NCBI RefSeq assembly: GCF_030272615.1
Contig: NC_081412.1
Span: 667,867,852-667,931,851 of the forward strand
Length of the DNA stretch: 64,000 nt
Direction of reading: 5' to 3'
From: Cryptomeria japonica
Taxonomy: Eukaryota; Streptophyta; Pinopsida; Cupressales; Cupressaceae
Below the pieces are notes generated by a model. It had not been told where the DNA came from, made no database searches, and saw only the letters and a program-made list of their open reading frames with translations. Position numbers and translations under genes: made by a program. Position 1 is the stretch's first letter, and the number at the start of each line of letters is the position of its first letter. Of the stretch, positions 1 through 10,312 are shown piece after piece.

Positions 1-2443
1 AAGCAACCACAGCCTGTCGCTTACTCATCCAACTAATTGCACCACCAAACAAAGTAAACACATAAGCACTGGTGGATCTTCTGCTATCAATATCACCTAC
101 CCAATCTGAATCCACATAACCATGGATATCAAGGGAAGTCATGTCTCCAACTGAATTACCATGATAACACAAAGAATACTCTGAAGTACCCTTCAAATAT
201 CTGAAGACTCTTTTGACTGCATCCCAATGAACTCTACCAGGATTAGACATATATCTAGAAAGTACTCCCACTGCTTGGGCAATATCTGGTCTAGTACAGA
301 CCATAGCATACATCAAGCTTCCAACCGCACTCTGGTAAGGCACTCTGCTCATGTCTTCCATCTCCAATGGGGATGTAGGACAATCTGAAATAGATAGTTT
401 CATTCCAACTATAAAAGGAACACTCAATGGTCTACAATTCTGCATGTTGAACCTCTGTAACACTGAATTCACATACTTACTCTGGCCTAGCCATAGCTTT
501 CTGTTTACCCTATCTCTTCTAATTTCCATCCCAAGAATGTGCTTTGCTGCACCAAGATCTTTCATTTCAAATTTAGCAGTGAGCTGAGACTTCAGTTCTG
601 AAATCATACCTTTCCCTTTACCAATGAATAACATATCATCAACATACAATGCAATGAATAAGAAATGATCACCATAAGATTTATAATAAACACAGTGATC
701 TGATTTAGAACGTTCAAATCCCAAACTCAACACATATGTATCGAATTTCTGGTACCACATCCTAGGACTTTGTTTGAGGCCATACAAAGATTTCTTCAAT
801 TTATAGACCAAATTACTTTTGCCTTTCACCACATAGTGCTCCAGTTGTGTCATATAAATATCTTCCTCCAAATCACCATGAAGGAAAGCAGTTTTCACAT
901 CCATTTGTTCAACCTCTAAATCATAAGCAGTAGCAATAGAAAACAAAAATCTAATAGACGTCATTTTTGCAACAGGAGAAAATATCTCACCGTAATCAAC
1001 ACCCTCAACCTGAGAGTAGCCTTTTGCAACCAACCTTGCTTTATACTTCTCAATGCTTCCATCTGAACCAATCTTTCTCTTGAACACCCATTTACAACCA
1101 ACAGGTTTTCGTCCTTCAGGAAATGGTACAAGATCCCATGTATCATTCTTTTTCAAAGCTGCCATTTCTTCCTCCATAGCAATCTTCCAGGATTCTGCAT
1201 CATTCATACCTAATGCCTCTTCTACAGATTTCGGTTCATCCACACTAGTATTCAGAGCAAAAATACATCTCCAATCATCAGGTGAATACCTTTCAGGTGG
1301 TTGTCTATGTCTTGTAGACCTTCGAACAAGCTGAGTTGGAGGTTCTTCCTCCTCTTCTGAAGATTCAGAGCTAGACGAGCTCTCCTCAAATTCTTGCCTA
1401 TCTAGGGGTCTCGATTCAACTCTTTCAGGTGTAGAAGGAAGTTGAATCACATCTTCTTTTTTAGTCTGTTCTGGCTGCAATGTAACAGAAGGAGACTTAA
1501 TTTCTCTAAAAATAACACTTCTACTGTGAATTACCTTTTGTGCAACAGGGTCCCAAAGCTTGTATCCTTTCACACCATAACTATACCCGATGAAGATACA
1601 TTTCACAGCCTTGTTCTCCAACTTTGTTCGCTTCTCCTTTAGCACATGTGCATATGCCTCGCAACCAAAAACTCTAAGATGTCTCAATGAAGGCTTGTGA
1701 CCTGACCATGCTTCCATAGGTGTTTTATCAACAAGAGCTGATGTAGGAGACCTGTTAATCAGGTAGCAAGCAGTGGCAACAGCTTCAGCCCAAAACTTTT
1801 GTTCGAGACCAGCACCACTCAACATACTCCTAGCCTTCTCCATCAGTGTCCTGTTCATTCTTTCTACAACTCCATTCTGCTGTGGAGAATACGGAGTTGT
1901 CTTCTGCCTGTTAATTCCACAGTCTTTACAGAATCTATCAAAATTATTAGAGCAAAACTCACCGCCATTATCAGTTCTCAAACATTTTATTTTCTTTCCA
2001 GTCTGCAACTCAACCATTGCTTTAAATTCTTTAAAACGACTAAAAACTTCAGATTTACTCTTTAGAAAATATACCCATGTCCTTCTACTAAAATCATCAA
2101 TAAATGAAACATAATATGTGGATTTTCCAATCGAAGGGACATCTACTGGACCAAACACATCAGAATGGATAAGATCCAAAACACCACAAGTTTTATGAGA
2201 ACTCGAGTAAAACTGAACGCGGTTTTGTTTTCCATAAATGCAATGCTCACAGAAATCAAAGTCAAGATTAGAATCATTCAAACCTTCAACAAGATTTTTA
2301 TTTTTCAAGGTCCTTAGACCCTTTTCTCCAATGTGGCCAAGTCTCTGGTGCCATAACATAGTCTTCTCTGCAGGTAACTTTGCTTCAGATGAAAGAGCAC
2401 CCTTAGGTACCCAAAAACCATTTCCATCTGCTGAAGGTGAAAC
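1..2443 (-). pseudogene. copia-A pol (integrase, reverse transcriptase, part of RNase H), left copy
   Basis: Continues in the same frame as gag after the TAG at 2444 and, as I trace it, stays open to the window edge. Visible parts are the pre-integrase HHCC segment with both Cys present (about 2235-2345), the integrase core with D (IHSDVFGP), D (LRTDNGGEF) and E (NGVVERMN) between 1860 and 2190, the reverse transcriptase with YVDDM near 635, and the RNase H DSDW motif near 105. It is better preserved than the right copy. It has no own start codon context, since copia pol is normally made as a fusion with gag; the shared TAG would block that. Confidence 0.85.
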
Positions 2444-3700
2444 CTACAAATCTTCCAATGAAGTATCCGCAGATTTTCTTTTTACAGAAGTGCTATTACA
2501 CTGAACAGTGTATGCTTCAAGCTTATACAAAGTGCCAAACTTGACACCTCTAGCAACTACCATAGCACCCTTAATCATCTTACATCTTGTTTCAGAAAAG
2601 ACTACCTGCACACCCACATCTATCAGTTTGCTCACAGATAACAGGTTTCGTTTTAATCCAGGGATATGCAGCACACCATTAATCCTTTTTATTCTACCAT
2701 CAGAAAACCTGATTCTAACTTTACCTCGACCAACAATGTCTAGAGGTGAATCATCACCCAAGTACACCTTACCTCCATTAAATCCTTCATATTCAGAAAA
2801 CCAATCTCTATTGGAAGTCATATGAAAAGATGCACCTGAGTTAATTAGCCAAGCATCGTTATCTGTATGAGTCGCCAAAGCCGCAATAAATGCATTGCCG
2901 TCTTCCTTGTCGGACTCAGAATCAGAATCGAACTTTTTCTTTTTCTTCTTCTTTTCTTCTTTGTAGTCCTTACGGATGTGACCCGATTTACCGCAATTCC
3001 AGCAAATGACTTTGGACTTTCCAGGAGATTTCGATCTCCCTTTGGATTTGGACTTGCCACGCTTCTCATTCTTCTTGCCTTTCTCCTGAGGTCTTCCACG
3101 AACAGTTAGGGCTTCCTTTGAACTGATGGATACCTTCCTTCGCATCTCTTCACTGAGTAGGGCACCCACCACATCTTCAGATTTCAAAACAACAGAAGTA
3201 CTACCGATAGACATAACAAGAGAATCCCACGAATCAGGCAAAGAGCAAAGCAAGATCTGACATTTTTCCTCCTCGTCCATCTTAACACCGATGGATACTA
3301 ATTGAGCCATAATCATATTGAATGCTTCCAGGTGGTCTGCAATTCGTCCACCCTCTTCCATCTTCAAGGAATACAATTTCTTTCTTAAGAAAATTTGATT
3401 TAATAAAGATTTCACTTGATACATCTCACCAAGCTTAGTCCATAGCTTCTTTGCAGAGTTCTCTTCATGGACATTGATTAGAACAGAGTCTGCCAGGCAC
3501 AGTCTGATTAGACCCTTGGCTTTTCGGTCCATAACATCATACTGAGCTGCCGCAGTAGGATCTGAGGGCCTTTGGACATTTGCATCAACAGCATCCCAAA
3601 GATCTCGATCTATTAGCAGATCTTCCATCTTCAGCTTCCACATCTCAAAATTACTTCCATTAAATTTCTCCACCTCTATTCTCCCTGACGAACTCGCCAT
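2444..3700 (-). pseudogene. copia-A gag plus start of protease (left copy)
   Basis: 418-residue reading frame from the ATG at 3700. Residues 1-200 are a copia gag (UBN2-like) region; a basic Lys/Arg/Ser segment follows at about 205-230; then a zinc knuckle near residue 233 reading CWNCGKSGHIRKDY, in which the last Cys of C-x2-C-x4-H-x4-C has become Tyr. A Lys/Asp/Glu-rich stretch precedes the retroviral-type protease motif, which here reads INSGASFH: the catalytic Asp of D-S-G is Asn. The frame ends in TAG at 2444-2446, a stop shared with the right copy. Gag forms the particle; the protease would cut the polyprotein. Both changes are G-to-A on the coding strand and should inactivate it. Confidence 0.9.
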
Positions 3701-3810
3701 CTGAATATTCCTGCAACAAGATCAAAAAGTGTCTTCTGCACAAGCTCCCACTCAAATCTGGATTAGTTCAAAAAACCCAACTGCCCACAATTGAAACCAA
3801 AGGTGATCAG

Positions 3811-3822
3811 GCTCTGATACCA
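3811..3822 (-). promoter_or_regulatory. Primer-binding site, initiator tRNA-Met type
   Basis: On the minus strand the bases TGGTATCAGAGC lie two bases inside the 5' LTR. This is complementary to the 3' end of plant initiator tRNA-Met, the usual primer for copia minus-strand DNA synthesis. Confidence 0.92.
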
Positions 3823-3824
3823 CT

Positions 3825-4719
3825 TGTAAGGAAGTTAAGTAGCGGAAACAACTTCCTACGCTAACCTTGAGAGGAGGGTAATGCAAAACTTTTTCAGATC
3901 GTTACAACAGTTACAGAAAATAGAAATAGATATAATAGCATTCATACCATAACACAGTGATTTACGTGGGGAAAACCCTTTCGGGAGAAAAACCCCACCC
4001 TCCAAAAATAGCTCAATATTTTATTCAGCAATCAAAACAGATTACAACATACTTGCAGAGAAATCTCTTCGCAGGAGTACCACTAATCAGAGATTCAGAG
4101 GCAACTCAATAGCCATCAGACTCTTACACACAACCTCTATCTCACACACCTCATAAATAGGAGATACAATACAAGAAACTGTCAAACGGTATTACAAAAC
4201 CATGGGCTAAAACCACCCAATAAGGTGTAGCCGACCTTATCTCCCTTCTAGATGCCCTATGACATGTTAAAGCACACATCAACACGTGTCGCTCCCTTTT
4301 ACAGCTCATTTATGTATCCGATACAAATTATTTTTTCCTATTTGAGGAGTACAAACTTTCGGAGGCCATAACTTGAGAACCAGGTGTCTGATTGACGAAC
4401 CGTTTGAAGCGCCGGAAAGCTCGCGAAGTGCTCTATCACCTCGTAACCGGCTTCGCCGGTTACGACCACTTTTCAGGGTGTTTCGAAGCCTCTAAAGTCC
4501 CCAAAATTAAGTTTAAATATTTTATTGCACCCCTCCAAGACGAAAACTTTAATATCTTCAAAACTAGCTGTGACCTTGCGACGCAACTTTACCGGAATGC
4601 TTATCTAGCCAACCAGAAGCTTCAAGGAGAGTTTCGCACCATTTCGTGCTCAAATGAAAACTTACTATAAATAGTAACCTCACATAAATGCAAGGTTGAG
4701 ACACCATTTTTTCCCAACA
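3825..4719 (-). repeat. 5' LTR of copia-A left copy
   Basis: 895-bp LTR. On the minus strand it starts TGTTGGGAAAAA at 4719 and ends CTTCCTTACA at 3825, the same ends as the two LTRs at 8439-9332 and 13561-14454. It includes the same internal AATAAA signal near its downstream end. Confidence 0.95.
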
Positions 4720-4724
4720 GGTAA

Positions 4725-7700
4725 GCTCCCTTTGAAATGCTTTTCTTGTAACTAGATTGGGCACATTGCTATAAACTGTCCTAATGGTGATAACAAGGAC
4801 AAACCAGAAAGGTTCAAGAAGTTCAAAGGAGGAAACCAGAGAAACTGTTTTGTAGCAGTTGATGAAGGAGTCACTGATGAGGAATCAGAAGATGAAGAAA
4901 ATGAAGATATTGTGTTTGTAGCTGTCAACGAGGATGTTCTAACAAGAAAGCTCTTGTCTCCCACTTTGATAATTCCAATGATTGTATTATTGATAGTGGG
5001 TGTTCTCACCATATGATTGGTGACCAGAGTAAGTTCCTATCTATGGAAGAGTATGATGGTGGTGTGGTCCATTTTGGTAATGATGCACCTTGTTTGGTAA
5101 AAGGTAGAGGGTCTATCTCTCTGAATGGTAAGAGTAGTGCTGATAATGTGTATTGGGTGGAAGGTCTCAGACATAATCTATTGAGTGTTGCCCAGCTGAA
5201 TGACAATGGACTCACTCTGGAATTCAAGAATGGAGTGTGTAGATTCAAAGGAAAGAATGATGAATTGGTGGCAACCGGTATGCAAACCAAAGGTAACCTA
5301 TTTCAGTTGAATGCTAATATTAGTACATGTCTGATGGCCAAGTTTGATGATAGCTGGATATGGCATAGGAGACTCTGTCATGTGAATTTTGACAACATTG
5401 TCAAGGCCAGTAAGATCAAGGTAGTTAGGGGATTGCCGGTGCTGAGAAAACCAGAGAACCCTCTGTGCAGAGAATGTCAACTAGGGAAAATGTCTTCCTC
5501 TACTTACAAAGGTAAATCTTTTACTGCAGACAATTTACTGGATCTTGTGCATACTGACTTGTGTGGTCCTATGAAAACTAGGAGCATGTAGGGTGATAGG
5601 TATTTTATGATTATGACTGATGATTGCTCAAGAATGATGTGGGTCACATTCTTGAAAGATAAGTTTGAAGCTTTTGGAAAGTTCAAAGCTTTCAAAGAAT
5701 TAGTGGAGAAGGAAAGTGGTAAAAGGATCAAGTGCCTTAGAATTGACCAAGGAGGGGAACTCACTTCTGGTGAATTCAACAAGTACTATAAAGAACATGG
5801 CATTAAGAGGCAACTGTTTGCCCCCAAGACTCCACAACAGAATGGCCTCACTGAAAGGAACAACCAGACTGTGGTTGAAGCTGCCAGAACTATGTTGATC
5901 CAAGGGAAGGTTGCTCACACCTTTTCAAGAGAAGCAGTGAGCACTGCAGTCTACACAATGAACCGGGTACTCATCAAGAAAGGTAAGGATAAAACTCCTT
6001 ATGAGTATTGGACCGGTAAGACACCTATTGTAAGCTACTTTAGAGTGTTTGGTAGCAAATGTTACATCAAGAGGAGCGAACACTAGAGCAAATTTGATGC
6101 GAAATGTGATGAGGGAATATTCCTAGGGTATTCCACTAAGAGCAAAGCTCTCAAGTGTTACAACAATAGGACTCAGAGAATTGTGGAAAGCATCAATGTG
6201 AGAGTTGATGAAACCTCTGAGAAACCTGAAGAAACTGACAGTGAGCAAGCAGCAAATGAACCGGTTGCAACCTTCTAGGAATCGGTTGCCAGTCAACTGA
6301 GTACCAGTAACAGTGTTCCTACATCGGTAAATGTAGATGCTGATACTAATGGAGAAGAGGATGAAGAAGAAAAGCAAGAGGAATCTGTTAAGACCATTCC
6401 TCGGTATGTTAAGTTGAACCATGATCCTAAGTAGATCATAGGGGACAAGGATGCAGGAATCCTTACAAGAAGAAAGGTCAGAGAAAACTCATGTATGATC
6501 TCTGAACTTGAGCCTAAATCATTCAAAGAGGCACATAAAGATGAAGACTGGATCAAGGCAATGGAAGAGGAACTTGACCAGATAGAGAAGAACGACACAT
6601 GGTCTTTGGTACCTAGACCAGAGCATAAGAATATCATCGGTACCAAATGGGTCTTCAGAAATGAGCTGAATGAGGATGGCATAGTGGTTAGAAACAAATC
6701 CAGACTGAATATGCCCAAAAAGAAGGAGAAGACTATGGAGAAACCTTTGCTCCTGTGGCTAGATTGGAAGGAGTTCGTATGATTCTTGCATATGCAGCTT
6801 TTAAAGGATTCAAAGTATACCAAATGGATGTAAAATCTACATTCCTAAATGGTGTACTTGAAGAGGAGGTGTATATAGAGCAACCAGATGGGTTTTCCCT
6901 ATCTGAAGATAGTGACATGGTGTGTAGGCTACATAAAGCCTTATATGGTCTAAAGCAGGCACCTAGAGCATGGTATGAACACCTGCATTCCCATCTTGTG
7001 AAGATTGGATTTGAGAGAACAAGTGAAGATAGCAACACCTACTTGAAAATAGAAGGAGATCAGATTCTGATTTGTGAAGTATTTGTTGATGACATTATCT
7101 TTGGTGGAGATGACAAGATGAGTCATGAGTTTGCAGATGAGATGAAGAAAGAATTTGAGATGTCACTCATAGGAGAGATTAAGTTCTTCATTGGACTATA
7201 GATTCAATAGATGAAAGATGGAATCTTTATCACTCAATCCAAGTCTGTAAGAGGTGCTGAAGACCTTTGGCATGGAAGATAGCAAACTGGTTGGTACACC
7301 GATGGTGACCGGTTGCAAATAATCAAAAGAAGATGACTCAACGCTGGTTAATGAGAAAGAGTACCGATCAATGATTGGTAAGTTGCATTATGTAGTGCAT
7401 AGCAGACTGGACATTGCACATGCAGTGGGCATTACTGCAAGGTTCTAGAAAAGTCCAAGAGAATCCCACTTGGTTGCAGTCAAGCAAATTCTTAGGTATC
7501 TGAAGGGAACTGTTGACTATGGATTGTGGTATCCATATAGTAATGATTTCAACTTGAAAGTATTCACAGATGCTGATTGGACAAGTAATGTGGATGATCG
7601 GAAGAGCACAACCGGTGGTGCATTCTTTCTAGGTGGTAGACTAGTCTCATGGATGAGTAAGAAGCAGAGTTGTATCTCTTAGTCTACAACAGAAGTGGAG

Positions 7701-8033
7701 TATATTACAGCTTTCATGAACTGCACTCAGACAATCTGGATGAAGCATGTACTAAATGGCTTCAAAGTTCCTATATCCGAACTGGTAAGCATATTTTGTG
7801 ATAACATAAGTGCTATCAATATTTCAATGAATCCGGTTTTACATTCTAGAACCAAGCATTTTGAGCTTAAGTATCATTTCTTAAGGAAAAAGGTTCAGAA
7901 CAAAGAGATTGCACTAAAACATGTCTCCAGTAAGGAACAATTAGCAGACATATTCACCAAGCCTCTCCCAAAGGCTACATTTGCCTACTTAAGAGGTGAA
8001 TTAGGGGTGTTGCCCCTTCAAGAGGTGAACTAA
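4725..8033 (+). pseudogene. copia-B gag-pol, decayed
   Basis: Zinc knuckle CFSCN.IGHIAINC begins near 4738 (one Cys-following codon is now TAG). A frameshift lies between 4935 and 4955, after which the protease motif IIDSGCSHHM (4985-5014) is in frame. The pre-integrase segment WHRRLCHVNF is near 5361. The integrase core has D (HTDLCGP, 5548), D (RIDQGGEL, 5740) and E (NGLTERNN, 5842). The reverse transcriptase spans about 6495-7195 with FVDDI near 7081. RNase H spans about 7470-8033, ending at a TAA. In-frame stops at 5589, 6084, 7199, 7208, 7447 and 7681 mostly read TAG where relatives have CAG (Gln). It cannot make a full polyprotein. Confidence 0.9.
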
Positions 8034-8223
8034 AAGTATGTGCTCCACATCAGTTCGGTATTGAATTGTCAAAACTTTTCAGGATTGATGTGTTGAAGGA
8101 TGCTACTCCTTAGGGGGAGAAGCATAATGGAACAGGGGAGCTTGTGCCTCCACTTTGGCATTGTTGTCAAAGGGGGAGAAGATGTGAAAGTGGAGAGTAT
8201 CTTTGTATATTTCCATCAAAGCC

Positions 8224-8234
8224 AAAGGGGGAGA
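8224..8234 (+). promoter_or_regulatory. Polypurine tract of copia-B
   Basis: AAAGGGGGAGA immediately upstream of the LTR start TGTTGGCATT at 8236, the usual plus-strand primer position. Two similar G-rich purine runs occur at about 8110 and 8165 in the same untranslated stretch. Confidence 0.8.
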
Positions 8235-8235
8235 T

Positions 8236-8438
8236 TGTTGGCATTATGTGAACCGGCATGAGGACATGATGACACTGTATGTTGTCATTGATGTCAATAT
8301 GCTGAAAAGAGAACTGGTATAACATTGTGAACCGGTATATGTGCCAAAGCGAAGCGGTATGTTTGTTCAAGGTGAACCGACATGTTGGTATGGGAACTGG
8401 TACATGGAAGCTTTGTATGACTACCGGTTGGTAGTCTC
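8236..8438 (+). repeat. 3' LTR of copia-B, first segment
   Basis: Begins TGTTGGCATTATG after the polypurine tract and is cut at 8438 by the copia-A insertion; GTCTC (8434-8438) is repeated at 14455-14459. It resembles the reverse complement of the solo LTR at 52737-54133, for example a shared ATGTTGTCAnTGATGTCAAT block. Confidence 0.88.
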
Positions 8439-9332
8439 TGTTGGGAAAAATGGTGTCTCAACCTTGCATTTATGCGAGGTTACTATTTATAGTAAGTTTT
8501 CATTTGAGCACGAAATGGTGTGAAACTCTCCCTGAATCTTCTGGTTGGCTAGATAAGCATTCCGGTAAAGTTGCGTCGCAAGGTCACAGCTAGTTTTGAA
8601 GATATTAAAGTTTTCATCTTGGAGGGGTGCAATAAAATATTTAAACTTAATTTTGGGGATTTTAGAGGCTTCAAAACGCCCTGAAAAGTAGCCATAACTG
8701 GTGAAGTGGGTTACGAGGTGATAAAGCACTTCGCGAGCTTTCCAGCACTTCAAACGGTTCGTCAATCGGACACCCGGTTCTCAAGTTATGGCCTCCGGAA
8801 GTTTGTACTCCTGAAATAGGAAAAATAATTTTTATCGGATACATAAATGAGCGGTAAAAGGGAGCAACATGTGTTGATGTGTGCTTTAACATGTCATAGG
8901 GAATCTAGAAGGGAGATAAGGTCGGCTACACCTTATTGGGTGGTTTTAGCCCATGGTTTTGTAATACTGTTTGACGGTTTCTTGTATTGTATCTCCTATT
9001 TATGAGGTGTGTGAGATAGAGGTTGTGTGTAAGAGTCCTATGGCTATTGAGTTGCCTCTGAATCTCTGATTAGTGGTACTCCTGCGAAGAGCTTGCTTTG
9101 CAAGTATGTTGTAATCTATTTTTGATTGCTGAATAAAATATTGAGCTACTTTTGGAGGGTGGGGTTTTTCTCCCGAAAGGGTTTTCCACACGTAAATCAT
9201 TGTGTTGTGGTATGAATGTTATTATATCTATTTCTATTTTCTGTAACTGTTGTAATGATCTGAAAAAGTTTTGCATTACCCTCCTCTCAAGGTTAGTGTA
9301 GGAAGTTGTTTCCGCTACTTAACTTCCTTACA
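8439..9332 (+). repeat. 5' LTR of copia-A right copy
   Basis: Starts TGTTGGGAAAAA and ends CTTCCTTACA; 894 bp, same length as its partner. An AATAAA signal lies at 9132-9137, with a TATA-like CTATTTATGAGG about 140 bp before it. Confidence 0.96.
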
Positions 9333-9334
9333 AG

Positions 9335-9346
9335 TGGTATCAGAGC
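9335..9346 (+). promoter_or_regulatory. Primer-binding site, initiator tRNA-Met type
   Basis: TGGTATCAGAGC two bases after the 5' LTR end, complementary to the 3' end of initiator tRNA-Met. Confidence 0.95.
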
Positions 9347-9457
9347 CTGATCACCTTTGGTTTCAATTGTGGGCAGTTGGGTTTTTTTGAACTAATCCAG
9401 ATTTGAGTGGGAGCTTGTGCAGAAGACACTTTTTGATCTTGTTGCAAGAATATTCAG

Positions 9458-10312
9458 ATGGCGAGTTCGTCAGGGAGAATAGAGGTGGAGAAATTTAATG
9501 GAAGTAATTTTGAGATGTGGAAGCTGAAGATGGAAGATCTGCTAATAGATCGAGATCTTTGGGATGCTGTTGATGCGAATGTCCAAAGGCCCTCAGATCC
9601 TACTGCGGCAGCTCAGTATGATGTTATGGACCGAAAAGCCAAGGGTCTAATCAGACTGTGCCTAGCAGACTCTGTTCTAATCAATGTCCATGAAGAGAAC
9701 TCTGCAAAGAAGCTATGGACTAAGCTTGGTGAGATGTATCAAGTGAAATCTTTATTAAATCAAATTTTCTTAAGAAAGAAATTGTATTCCTTGAAGATGG
9801 AAGAAGGTGGACGAATTGCAGACCACCTGGAAGCATTCAATATGTTGGTGGCTCAATTAGTATCTGTCGGTGTTAAGATGGACGAGGAGGAGAAATGTCA
9901 GATCTTGCTTTGTTCTTTGCCTGATTCATGGGATTCTCTTGTTATGGCTATCAGTAGTACTTCTATTGTTTTGAAATCTGAAGATGTGGTGGGTGCCCTA
10001 CTCGGTGAGGAGATGCGAAGGAAGGTATCCATCAGTTCAAAGGAAGCCCTAACCGTTCGTGGAAGACCTAAGGAGAAAGGCAAGAAGAATGAGAAGCGCG
10101 GCAAGTCCAAATCCAAAGGGAGATCAAAATCTCTTGGAAAGTCCAAAGTCATTTGCTGGAATTGCGGTAAATCGGGTCACATCCGTAAGGACTGCAAAGA
10201 AGAAAAGAAGAAGAAGAAAAAGAAAAAATTTGATTCTGATTCTGAGTCCGACAAGGAAGATGGCGATGCATTTATTGCAGCTTTGGCGACTCATGCAGGT
10301 AATGATGCCTAA
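9458..10312 (+). pseudogene. copia-A gag (right copy)
   Basis: 284 codons from ATG 9458 to a TAA at 10310-10312. The left copy has Trp at this position, followed by the protease motif. Gag region about residues 1-200, basic segment about 205-230, intact zinc knuckle CWNCGKSGHIRKDC (about residue 233) and a Lys-rich then acidic Asp/Ser/Glu tail. Gag packages element RNA in a virus-like particle. Unlike the left copy, the zinc knuckle keeps all four ligands. Confidence 0.9.

Larger units (their letters stand above)
1..4719 (-). mobile_element. Ty1-copia retrotransposon, family A, left copy (cut by window edge)
   Basis: Reads right to left: LTR at 3825-4719, tRNA primer site, gag, protease, integrase, reverse transcriptase and part of RNase H, then leaves the window. 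It matches the complete plus-strand copy at 8439-13160 nearly base for base, so about 1.3 kb (rest of RNase H and the second LTR) should lie outside. It inserted into the gag zinc-knuckle region of copia-B: the bases right of the LTR (4720-4724, GGTAA) would be one half of the target duplication, whose partner is off-window. Order of domains (integrase before reverse transcriptase) is the Ty1-copia order; the gag start and integrase style are TNT1/Tork-like, which is an inference from memory of that lineage. Confidence 0.95.
4720..8235 (+). mobile_element. Ty1-copia retrotransposon, family B, internal region
   Basis: Internal part of an older copia element that hosts both copia-A insertions. 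Its 5' LTR and most of gag are left of the window. It runs from the gag zinc knuckle through protease, integrase, reverse transcriptase and RNase H to a polypurine tract, followed by the 3' LTR at 8236, itself split by the right copia-A copy. LTR sequence, gag and pol differ clearly from family A. Confidence 0.92.

Noticed and set aside
4392-4670. A 92-codon frame repeated in three places (4392-4670, 8487-8765, 13609-13887)
   Set aside because: It lies in the copia-A LTR, opposite to the element's own transcription, and recurs only because the LTRs are copies. No start context or domain.
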